The notes under the pieces: generated by a model
What the model was told of the DNA's origin: nothing
Database searches by the model: none
Seen by the model: the letters and a program-made list of their open reading frames with translations, nothing else
Made by a program: the position numbers and the translations under genes
From: Chelonoidis abingdonii
Taxonomy: Eukaryota > Chordata > Testudines > Testudinidae
Reading direction: 5' to 3'
Assembly (NCBI RefSeq): GCF_003597395.2
Contig: NC_133790.1
Location: 23,950,572 to 24,014,571, forward strand
Length of the DNA stretch: 64,000 nucleotides
Shown here: positions 24,301 to 36,300 of the stretch, one piece after another
Position numbering within the stretch: position 1 is the stretch's first letter
Layout of the letters: every line of letters begins with the position of its first letter

Positions 24301-27300
24301 GACCGTTTGTTGGCCTTGCGAAATCTCATCAGCCTACATGGTTGGAAACAAATGCTCTGGGGAGGCTCTGAATGGGAACAGCTGGGGGTGTTGCAGACCA
24401 GGTGTGAGGTGCACTGGCAGAGCTGCACCCATGCCCACCTGCTGCTGGACTCCAGCCAGTGCTCTCTGCTCAGGCTCAAATATGCCCATACTCCTCCAGC
24501 CCAGGGCAGTCAGACTGTTCCATCCTGACTTCAGCCCCAAACAGTGCAGGGATTTTGGCACAATGCAGGTCTCAGATTGGGATTAAAAAATAGAAACCAG
24601 AATTTGCATATTTAAATATGCAAATAACCCACAATTTTTTTTAAACTTCTTTTACCCTTGAACTTTAAGGAGACTGTTACTTTACATGCTGCTGGAGTGT
24701 TAAAAGAAACTCCCTATTTAAAACCAAAAGAAGGACTGGAAAACATGGAACAACATGTAGTCAAAACCAGGCTTCTTGCAAGGCTTCTGAAACCTTCCTA
24801 GCTCATGCTGAGACACTCTTTGCCTTGGCTGGCATTTCCCCTCCTCCATCTTAATGTTAGCACAGAAATAATTAGCTTTGCTTGAAATAACTGTACCCCA
24901 AACCTGCCTATGGGCTTGCTAAAAATTTGGCTCAAGACTATGTTTGTTTTAGCTGCTGATAAAAGGAGTGTCAGTGGAAGTCAGGGTGCTGGAGAGAGGT
25001 ATCGGTGTACAGTCTGCAGTCATCATCATCAGATACAACCAGGGCCAGCGCTTCCATTAGGTGACCCTAAGTGGTCGCCTAGGGCGTCAGGATTTGGGGA
25101 GCGGCATTTTGTGCACTCCCCATGGGGCACACGGGAGCTTCTGGTTCCACTCCTGTCATGCCACAGAAGAAGGACCTTCTGCCGCCGTGCTGCGGAAAAC
25201 AGCGGCAGGCAATTGAGCAGCTCAATGACTGCTGCTGTCGCCTGCAGCATTTCGGCTGAGGGTCCTTCTTTGGTGGCGCGATGGGAGTGGAACCAGAAGC
25301 TCTCGAGTGCCCCGTAGGGAGCGCACAAAATGCCGCCCCCCGAATTCTGCCTAGGGTGCCAGAAACCCTGGCACTGCTCCTGGATACAACAAAAGCAATT
25401 AGATGCATATCCTAGAGGTATTTATATGGTTCATTTCACCTAAGACTTCCTAAAAGCAAAGCAGCATGAAATATATCTGTATCAGTGCGTAGTAAAACAG
25501 CTATAGCAGGTCAGGGGGCTTGTTATTCCTCTGTTTAAAAATAGATATTGCATATTACCCTCAGTTTCTCAGTGCACCAAGGGATAGCCATGTAATCCTG
25601 TTCTGAGTAGGTTTCCATCGTGGCTGCTTGTTATTAATTGTTCAGCAGAGAGAAAATAGAGGAAGAGGCTAGGAAATTTATTACAGAAAAGCAAAGAAGC
25701 ATGAAATTATTGGTTGTCTACTCTGTGTGTATGTGCACCCACGTGTATAGAAGTAAGAGAGAGAGAAATGCAACGGATAGCACAATGTGTTTTTTCTAAT
25801 GATTTACAGATAGAGCTGGTTAGAAAATGGTTTTATTCTTTGTGGAAAATACCAATTAAAATGAAAAGGATAACTCATATCACTCCCTCCCCCCCGAAAG
25901 AAAGCTTCAACTTTTTGGGGGGTGGGGTGGGGTGGGGTCGGGGTTTGACAGAAAAGGAAGGGAGGAACCTCAAAAAACTTTTGGCCAAAGCCCAAACCCC
26001 TAGATTCAGGAATGCTGCCACAGTGGTTCATGGGAGTTGCCGTTTGAGCTCTCATGCTTGCAATCTCAATTATGGGCCCGGCTTCCTAGTCAGACTACAT
26101 CTCCCATCATGCATCATAATCTCCCCTCTGACTGAGCTGCCATGGTGCATCATGGGAGATATAGTCTGACTAGGGAATCCAGTCCACAGAGGACAATGGG
26201 TGGTATGAATCAATGGAACTACAACCCCCATACAGGACCATGGCAGCATTGCTGTATCAAAATGTTTTGTTTTTTTTCAGCTTAGGTTTTCGGATGTCCA
26301 GTTTCTCAACAAATAGTCAAAATTTTCTGCAGAAAGCTGATATATTTTATGAAAATTTTAATTTAGTTAAAAACCCAAATTTCCATCAAAAAGAGTTTTG
26401 ATGGAAAAATATTCATCCTGCCCTAGTTAAAGACCTGACCACTTAATCTACAAAAGGCAGAGTGAAACCACGAAATAGGTCATTCCTAAAGCACAAGATT
26501 AATGTTTATTCATCATCTTTCCATCCTCAGTTATTCTTTACATGATATTTAAGGCCCTTATTCACGAAAAGCGTCCTTGTTCAGGACAATACTTATCTTT
26601 AAGTCTTTAAGCAGGTGCTTTAACGACTTATCTTTAACCAGGTGCTTGAAGTGCTTTCCTGAATCATGGCCTGAGTGTGTGTATTTTAGTTTGGGACAAG
26701 GGAGAACACTGACAGACTGCATAGTAAATATACACATAGATTTTTGCTATTAGAATATTTGCTCATGTTAGTAGGCTAAAGTAGAAAGAATATAGATGTC
26801 CCAATGACTTATATTTCTTACCCATAACCTGCAGCTATATCTATAAACATGCTGAGGCTGATTTTTATCTGCCTTGTGTGGTCATTTACACCTATGCAAA
26901 AGGAATGCAGAGTGCAGGTACTATGCTCGATCTTAGATCGTCTTTAGAGGTTTCTAAAATGTTGTAGTTATTATCCTTTATGGCAGTTGGTCTCATGAGG
27001 GAGCCTGGCTTCGGAGACAGAGGGCTAGAAAAAATAGTCCCAATTAAAGGGATTTTTAAACTCTCTAAAAGATTTCTTAAAGAGTTTGTCTGTAAAGTAA
27101 GTGGCTTATACAGAAAACATGATGGTGTGATGCAATGTAACAGTTTGACTGGCCATCCTTTGAGATGAGCTGTTAACTCTTTCAGTTTCACCGGTCACCA
27201 GTAATGCGGCATCTGAAATTTCATGCCAATAAAAACTTCACAGCTCACCATTCTGTGACATATTTCTCTCTCGGCGTGTGTGCACGTGTGTATCTCTCTC

Positions 27301-30300
27301 TCTCTAAACACACACACAGAGATTCTCCTCTTACTGATGTTGGCTTTACATCGGTATAGCTATTGAGTCCAGTCACATTACTCCTGATTTACATCTGCTG
27401 TATAAGTGAGAGAATTAGGCTTACAATATTTACAAGTATGGTGGCTTGGAGGCCTTAGTGCTGTGGTTCAGACCCATCTCTAATATTGTACACACACAGG
27501 CCAGATTCTTCACTGGGTTGCACCTTGTGTAGTGGTTTATCTCTGTGTGAAGTGAGTTCATCCCGATCTGACAGCTCTTTACTCCTGTTTTGCACAGTGC
27601 TGTATAAGATGCAGTGTGGTGGAGAATCAGGTCCTTATGTAGTTCTCTCTTTCTCTCTCTCGTGAGATGAAGACAGGTTCTAGGACATGGATTAGATTCT
27701 CTCTCTCTTTGTAGATGAAAAGATACCCCAAAACACTGGGTCTGACTCTACCATTGGCTGCACACACAGCCCCCGTTCTATCAAGAGGAGCTGCCTACAA
27801 GCTCAGAATTTGGCCCTTCGGTTGGTCAGCAAAGAGGAGCGATGATCTTAAAAGAATTCCGAAAGTCAACAAACATCCCCTGCCAAAAATCCCCAATTCA
27901 TTCAATGTAAATGTTTCTTTCATATACGTTTGATTCTCTTGATCCCCCGCCAAGGACTAAACCATTGGGCACAAAGACCAGCGAATTTAAGTTCACATCC
28001 AGCTGAGCAATGACTGCATAACAAACACGTCCCTGTACAATACCATTGCTGGAGGCTGTTTTTTCGTTAAATGTCCCCTATTCATTATTCATAGACTAAA
28101 GGGTTATCCTACCCCACCTCCAGTGTGTAAGCGCTGAGGGAAAGGAATGACTTTTAATACATCGGAGAACAGCACCATCAATAAATAATACAGTTTTAAA
28201 CCAACTTTGTCTAATGTAACTGTAATTGAGTTATAAAAATTTCATACTGGATTTTCCCCCCAAGTTTCGGTGGCTAGTCTGCACAAGGAAGCAGAATGCA
28301 GAATACTTACTACTTCCTTAGCTGAGAGGAAGCTGCAGCTCTGAAGGGTTTGGCAGGGGGAATGGCTGGCCTGACCCTCTGCAGAGATGCTTCGCTTCTC
28401 AGTGCTCTTTGAACAGTGCTGGGAGCGTCTTCGTCTTGCTTTGTGGCCTTTCTCCCGAGACCTGGCTCTGTGCCTGAAGAAAGAGAAATGTCAAATCAAA
28501 TCATGATGAATTGGTAGTAGTATTAGTGATTTGTATTGCAGCAGTACCCACAATGTCCCATCTTCCGCGTAATGAAGCCATTTCTCTGGCTATAAACCGG
28601 ACAGTCCTCTTGTAGTGCACTTTAGTGCCCTGTCTGATACTGGGACAAACCCGGACATGGTTTTGTCTGGTATTGGACAGAGGATGCCTCTTTAAGAGTG
28701 CGCCACTCTGCGCCCACTGGCATGACCTCGAACACATCGTGCATGCAAAGTCAAGGCAGGGGAGCAGGGTTGTGTGCACTACAAGATTGCACTCCCCCGC
28801 CTGTGTGGCATGACTTTGAATGCACTGTGTGCGCAAGATGATGCCGGCGGGGGTGGAGGTAGGGCAGCACGCTCTTCAAAAGGTTTCCCCCACCATTCCT
28901 AGAAGCACTGGGAAGCCCAGTATTCCGGGAACGTGTGAGTGGCCACCCTATCTGTTGGCGCCACATGTTGGGGGAAAGTAACTCCTGTGCAGAGAGCCAG
29001 CACCAGGCTTACAGTAGGCTGTGGCCTAGTGGATACAGCACGGGAGCAGGACTCAGGAGATAAGGATTCTACTTGTGGCTCAGCCACTGGCCTGTTGGGT
29101 GACCTTGGGCCTCTTCCCTGCCCTCAGTTTCCCCATCTGTAAAATGAGGATAATGATGCTTCCTTCATGAAGTGTTTTGAGATCTCCTGGCTGAGGTGCT
29201 GTGTAAGAGCTAGGGGTCATTATGGGTCCACTACACATAGGTGAATTTCACCTCTTTGATAACTACCTTGAGGCAGGCGAGGCTGCGGCTGGCTGCCGGA
29301 ATTTGAGAGAAAAGGTGGATACTGACTCCTATTCCTATTTGAGTTTTCTTAATGTTTTGAAACTGGGCAACTCATGATGAGTTTGGACCCTGATCCAAAG
29401 CCTCCAAACTTCAGAGGGGTTCAGAATCCAAATCTGGACTCAGATCCAAATTTTACTTGGAAACAGCCTGGACACAAACTCTTTTTCCAAACCTCCCTGC
29501 ACTTTAGTGTGGGAGATGAAACCTGGATCTGACTTTTGTGGCTTGTCTCCATCTCTATTTGGAGGGGTCTTAAAACCCCGGAGGTGACATGCCTCTGAGA
29601 GAATGCAGCCCTGTCCGCCTGTTTTAATGTGTTCCATGATTGTCTTGTCCTCACACTGCATTCCCTCCTCCAGCGATCAACAACTCTTCACGACTGCCAC
29701 CAAATTCCTTAAAGTATCTTCTTTGTTTTTAAAGCTGAGTATTTGTGTAAATGGCAGAGTGACCTGGGCCAAGTCTAGCACAATCCTTTCACACAGCTCT
29801 TCCATTGCCCAGCAACCCTGGCATATACCACCACCCTCTCTGCCATGCCCATAACAAAGATGGCTACTCGTGTCAAAGTGGTCAGCTGTTTAGTGACAAT
29901 GGCAAATAGCTCCACTGGGTATGAGAGTCACCCATGTATCAAGACCTATTTTAAGGGCTTAAAAGTGAGAGTTCAGTGGTGCATAGGCCTTGGGCTGGTC
30001 ATGTGCCTTCAGGTCACTGTCACCCTGGGAAACTAGGATGATGTTAAGCTGTGTCCCTGGCAGGATCATGGGCAGCAGGGACTGAACCTGGCACCTCTAG
30101 ATCTAAAAGCATGAGCCTCTACTGCTTGAGCTAAAAATACTGCTCCCAACCCAACCCAAGATAGTAGCAGGCTCAACCACCTCTCTGTGTGTCCCAGCCA
30201 CTACTAGAGGGAGACAGAGCATCTCAGTGCATGGCGGTGGTTTAGACTGAGCCCCTGAGCTAGCTCTGATGCTAGGCAAAAGGAAAATCAATTCCACAAA

Positions 30301-33300
30301 TGGCACCATTACCTGCTTTGGCAGCTAGAGGAGAGGGAATCGGAGCTCTCCGAGCAAGAGTGGTAGTGGTAGTGGCGATGGCGGTGGGATTTTCGTGGCC
30401 GGCTATGAGATCTTTTGAGAATGGAAAGAAAACAGTTCATTAATCTAGCAGACAAAGGCAGCCTGAGATCAAGTGGATGGAAGCTGAAGTTGGCAACAGA
30501 CAAAATGGAAATAAGGTGTACATTTTTCTAAACAGTGAAGATTATTAGCCATTGCTTGGAGTTTACAGATCAACACCTCATGCCTTTCCAAGAGATAGGC
30601 CATACCTCAACCACAAGTCACCGAGCTCGAAGCAGGAGTCATAGGGTGGAGTTCTACAGCCTGTGCTATGCAGGAGGTCAGACTAGATGACAGTAATGAT
30701 CCCTTCTTGTCTTAAGCTCTATGAATCCGTGCATCTGCCAGGCTGGAAGAGCACAACTGATCAGCCAACATCCTTTGGGCAACTGTAACACAAACTACTC
30801 TGCAGGCTGGGATCTCCTTACTTCTGGGCCTCTCTGTCAGCTAGTGGGAAGTCTCATCAGCCAGGTCACTCCAAACGAAACTCCCAAGGTTAGGCCCAAG
30901 TCCCTTTCCACAGAGTGGGTTTATTACTGAGCAGAAGATGCAAGAGAGGCTCAAAATAACACAAGATACATGGTGACGGACACCTTCCCTGCTTCCTTCA
31001 GCTGAGAAGAGGAGGCACATCTTTGCCTGCCAGAGAGCCCTTTCCTGGCTGCTACAGAGACCTCTCTCTGTAGGTTTTCCCTGAATTTAGCTCAAACCCG
31101 TGTGCTGCCCTTGCTTAAGAGGCAGGAAGCTTTAGATCTGTCTTCTTGTAGATCATGTACTAGCTCCTAGTCACATGCCCTGTGACCACCCAGTTTTAAA
31201 GGGACAGGCGCGCAGGGATGAATGCATGTGCCCCAGCATCCAGAGGCCTGTTCCACTCCCCCTTTGCTCCAATACAGCAGTTACAATTGATTGTAACGTT
31301 CTTGTTATCTGCCACTAGGGTTGCACTCTGCAGTGGGCATGACGGGGCTTTGGTGGCAAGCTATCAGCTTCAGCATTTGTTCCTTTTGGTGGCTGGTCAG
31401 AGCCCATATTTGGCAACATTTTAGGTATCTGTGAAGCCTGGATTTTCAGCCAGCAGGAGCTAGCTAATGGAGATAGTGATTTGTTAGCCAGGAGGGGATT
31501 GTTAGCATGAGGGCTGGGGCATGATCTAATTTTGTGGCTTTGTTATTTGGCCACGTGCATTGTTTTATTCAGAAATTCTGGATTTCTGCCCACATGTCAC
31601 ACAACTGGGGTGTGTAACAGATCCAGGCCAGTGGGGTACAGGAGTCTGGTAGAGGGCAAATATACTGGTCACTGGCTGAGTAGTTTTCTGTTCCCTGAGT
31701 GACCACAGCAGGGACTGCACTGGAGTAATAAGGAACCTGCTAGAACCAATTCTGGCAGACAGGCTGATTAGAACACCTGCAGCCAATCAAGGCAGGCTAA
31801 TCAGGGCACCTGGGTTTAAAAAGGAGCTCTCTCCAGTCAGGGAGAGGAAGTGCATGTGAGGAAGAGGCACGAGGAGCTGAGAGTGAGAGGGTGTGCTGCT
31901 GGAGGACTAAGGAGTACAAGCGTTATCAGACACCAGGAGGAAGATCCTGTGATGAGGATAAAGAAGGTGTTTGGAGGAGGTCATGGGGAAGTAGCCCAGG
32001 GAGATGTAGCTGTCATGCAGCTGTTACAGGAGGTACTATACACAGCTGCAATCCACAGGGCCCTGGGCTGGAACCCGGAGTAGAGGGCGGGCCCGGGTTT
32101 CCCCCAAACCTCCCAACTCCTGATCGAACACAGGAGGAGTTGACCCAGACTGTGGGGAAGATCACTGAGGTGAACAAATCTGCCAATAAGCGCAGGACCC
32201 ACCAAGATAGAGGAGGAACTTTGTCACAGGTGTAATAAATCAACCTACATTAAAACCAGCAGCTCATCTGCTTGAGAACTGCATCCCTCCCAATACAAAA
32301 GAATATCCCGCTCAGAGCAGATTAAACATTGCAAAAGCTGTCGGGTCAACATTTACTTAGACTCTCATTGGCTGTTTGGTTTGACCATTTTTGTATCTGC
32401 TTATTATTTGCTCTTTGCTGATTTTGGCCAGTTCGATGGGTTTGTTTTTTTGTTCACAGGAATGTTTGGGGAATGTGTTGCCAACTTGTGTGATCTTATC
32501 ACAACTCTCATGATGTTTGCTGTTTTTCTTAAAGCCCCAGCTCCTGGAGGCATGAAATTTGGTGAGAAACTAAGCAGAAACTTTTCTAGCCTTCATCACT
32601 GCAGAGAAAAGCTTCGAAATGTGGCCCAGCTGCAACCTAAAAAAACCTCGAGGCAAATAAGAAGAACCTCACCTTTATTATTAATTATTATTACTATTAT
32701 TAATTAAAAATCTCACCATTTCAAGCCGATCATGATTTGGGGGGCTTGGTTCATGACTTTTGAATGCTTGCAGTGGGCAATAGTGAACATCTGGCCCCTT
32801 GTACAAAGATCTGTGTCTGCCTTCATGTATCAGAGGGGTAGCCCTATTAGTCTGGACCATTTACTATCCTTGTTAATCTTCATTTAAAGCTTTTGCCATC
32901 CCATCGGGGTGCAGAAATGGTACCATCTACCTTAGGTGACCAGCCACACCACAAATAATGAAGCTGTGACGCGAACATTTCCTCCTCTGTCCCAATGAAC
33001 GAGTAGCCAGCTGTGTTCTTGCTGGGAAAGCCCCACTGCAGATTGGCTCAAACCAGAGAGATTCTGGATCAAAACGCAGCTCAAGAGATCAGAGTCTGCC
33101 CTGGGGACAGCTGCTACCTTGAAACCACACAGTTTCCTTCACCTGATTTATTTTGGTTCCTCTTCTTTACCTAGCAGCAGGTTCTGCCACACTTACGGTT
33201 AGTGGTGCCTTATTCCATGAGTGACCCCGCTGGAATCAGTGGGGCTATTTGTGCTTAGTATTAGATAAGGCAGGAGTTAAAGGAATGTGGGGAACACAAC

Positions 33301-36300
33301 ACCCCTGTTGTGCTGCATTCGTAGAGGGTGTTCCTCATTTTGGCTAGAGTGGTATGAGCTCTCCTGAGTCAGGGGATTGCAACCTTGCCCTAAGGGAGTG
33401 AAAGCAATGGGGGGCAACATCCGGACTGCGTCACAGATTAAACGTCGCAGGCAGACATGTGATCATTCGCCTCAAGCTGGGCTGTCCTGGCATGAAGTCT
33501 CAGAGTCAGGGGTCATTTTGGTCTGCACTCTGCAGTGCTGGTCACATTTCTTCTCAGCCTCCCCTCCTGAGTGCACCCCTCCTATAGGAGTTTGGATGCC
33601 CTTTAAAGACTGAGGTAGTGTCTCAGCTGTGTTAGCATACATTAAACTGTCCCTCTGCTCCCTGAAATATATCTTGCTTTTCACCACATCTGGGGTTATA
33701 GGTTCAAAAAAGGAGGGTACCATGCTATGGGTGTAAATTAAGTATGTGCATATTGCACAGGTAACGCTGCCTGCTGTTCCCACATTGGGCATACAGATTG
33801 CATACACTGCATGTGCAAATGGACATTTGTACACCCAAGCCACCCTTTGCATGCCCGATTGCATGAAGTTCTTGTGTCCATAGTTACCTTACATACATGT
33901 GAATGCATATAGTTTGCAAGATTGAGGCAAGTGTGGAGCGCACATCCTCAAAGCACACTGCTGCTTTCGAATGCCTTTGTCCCTACAGCATGAAGAAAAT
34001 TTGAACATTGGCCTTTCCATGTGTCAAGCCTCCTTATGACACTATTGGCCATCTCTCGGAGGTGCTGTACTTCAATTTTCCACAAGCACTCAGCAAGGCC
34101 AAGTATGAGCTGTGTATTTTGCACCTGCCACTGAGCAGCCCCTGCCTTTTGAAATGGCAGTCCCTGATGTTTTGATCTTTATATTCCAAGCAGAGTTGGT
34201 CAGACAAAAGGGACAAACATTTTACAAACTTTTTTGGATTTCCCCCCATCCCTCCATCCCCAACACAAAGTTTTTCTAGCTTCAAAATTTTAAATGTTCA
34301 AGTTTGGAAAACACTGACCAGCTCTAATTCAAATCCTCCTTGGGAAGGATAAAAACATCCCTTGTTTTAGCTGGAAAATAAGCATGTGATTTCAAAATGC
34401 AAGAGGAGGTTTACTGTGATGGGTGCCCATCTGTGGCTAACTCCATACAATACCAACAAACAGTTTTCTGGTACCAAAACCTCCCCCACATCCATGACTT
34501 TTAAAGGGACAGTTCAACAAAAACACATTGGATAGTTCAGCACATCTCTACTTACTGTTTTTTGTGTTTTCTTTCTTCCTTCCTTTTACTTTTTGGGCTT
34601 GAGGAACTAAATAAGAAATGGCTAATTAATTGGAAGATTTCAGTTCTAATCACCCAAAACAAATCAAACTAACAGGACAGTGTATCTCAGAAATCACCCG
34701 CATGTTTTGTTCACCATTGATGCAAATGGACACAATTCCATTCACGCCAATGGTCTTGGGTTTATTTATCCCAGTAGAGTGAATCTGGTCCACTGTATTT
34801 CAGTAAAAAAACATATTGTCTTATGAGCCCCAAACAAAGGGATCAATCATCCCACTTGCCTTGTAGAGAAAGTGGATGAAAACTATATATTGAATATACA
34901 TGTATTGGTATCGGTGGACTTACACCAGTGTAAATCTAGAATAAAGCAGCGGTGACTTGGGTCCATAGAGCCAAAGACTTCAATGAGTAGGTGTAGCGAG
35001 GCTAAGTGGGGAGGGTGAGGGACCATTACACTCCCTTTGGAGGGCGGAGCCTAGATCACCCCACCCCCCTCGCCTGAAGTACTGGGGCGTGGCTAGAAGT
35101 ATAAAAGGCTGGCCCCGCAGCACAGTTAGGGGACAGCCTGTGGAGGGGAAGGATGCTTTCCCATGTCCCCGAGAGGAACCCTCACCGAGCGGTGCCCAAT
35201 CCACAGACACCGACGAGATGTGGCCTGGAGTGCCTGCTGCCATCTACCCTGAGTTGCTGGAAGAGGCCTGGAGGCTAGAGGTACCAAACCCCAGGGTGGC
35301 AGGAAGTGGCCCAGGGGCAGCCCCGAAGCAGCTGGCTGCAGAGCCAAGGGTGGCCCAGTTGGCGTTTTGCGGCTGGATCCCTGCCGACACTGGGGCAGCC
35401 GATTCTGCCCCTGCCAGGGCCCTGGGCTGGGATGTGGTGGAGTAGGGTGGGGGCCTGCGTCCCCCTGCCACCCCACCCCAGGGTGGCTGACCCCCTACAC
35501 TGTGAAAGGAGGCTCTAGCTCTGAAGAGGAGCGTCCCTTATCACTCACCTGTAGACTGTTTTGTTTGCCGGCTGCCTGAGCTCTCCCCAGGCTAAAGTCA
35601 GCCCTGTAAGACTGTTTTGTTTGCTCGCCCCTGAGCCTACTCAAGCCCATGCCCAGCTGTAGAGTGGTTTGCTTGCTGGCTACCTGAGCCCCGCCCAGAC
35701 CAAAGCCAGCCATGAGACTCTTGCTTGCTTGTAGCCTGTCCCTTTCCAAGCCCAGGACTCAGTTCCCCTGGAAGACTGTTTGTTTGCTGGCTGAACCCAG
35801 CCCTGAGACTGTTTTGTTTGCTGGCTGCCTGAGCTCCACCCAGGCCACAGCCAGCCCGAATAGACTCGCTTTAAGGGCTGACAGCTTGAGACACCCAAAC
35901 CCAGGCAAAAGCCTGACAGGGACTATTAAATCGCCCAGTCCTATTAGGGGCTCTTGCCTGTCTCGCAAACTCTGGTCTGGCCCCACAGGACCAGCCTGAG
36001 TGGCCTCCCTCTGAGAGGGAGAGTGAGGGACTATTACAGTAGGATACAATGAGCTTCCTGCACAAGGCCCTTCAGTTGATGGATTCTCATCACAGTGTAG
36101 GTTTGCTGGTAAAGCACACCATGAGAGAAAGGCGTTTCAGAATGCAGGCCAAGCCACTACAGATCTGCCTCTAGAAAGAGGTTTCATACTTTCCTGAGCT
36201 CAGCTTTCTCAAGCTGCACCTCTCCCCACTAAAAAAGCCCCTAGAAGCTGTCTTGGGAACACAAGTTTTTCATTAAAATCCACATTCTGGAACCTTTAAT

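Larger units (their letters stand above)
18208..28310. other. SRRM4 intron between exons G and H (10.1 kb)
   Basis: The largest intron but one. It holds a (GAAA)n microsatellite, an A-rich (T-rich on the gene strand) block to about 19350, an antisense MIR-like SINE, palindromic elements at 23852 and 27499, a hAT-type element at 25040 and an inverted repeat at 26076. No extra coding exon was recognised. Confidence 0.65.
30412..34555. other. SRRM4 intron between exons E and F
   Basis: A 4.1-kb intron holding a CR1 3'-end fragment (30632), a solo LTR (31613-32228) and an interspersed repeat (32470-32780) also present at 61185. No further exon was seen. Confidence 0.6.
34992..36038 (+). mobile_element. 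Solo LTR candidate, 1047 bp, 5-bp TSD GTAGG
   Basis: It starts TGTAGCGAGG and ends GGGACTATTACA, with exact GTAGG duplications at 34987-34991 and 36039-36043. It contains a TATA box (AGTATAAAAGGCT, around 35100), consistent with a plus-strand retroelement promoter, and an internal degenerate minisatellite (35554-35830). No second LTR or coding part is adjacent, so it is probably a recombined solo LTR of an endogenous retrovirus-like or Gypsy-like element. Confidence 0.75.

Noticed and set aside
25714..26169. 151-codon plus-strand frame
   Set aside because: It spans simple G-rich sequence and the ACTACATCTCCCAT inverted repeat, with no domain; a chance frame.
35015..36038. Near-identical 16-bp direct repeats GTGAGGGAC(C/T)ATTACA as the target-site duplication of a 1-kb insert
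   Set aside because: The exact GTAGG pair just outside TGTAGC...ATTACA gives a better, LTR-consistent boundary. The 16-mers lie inside the element.
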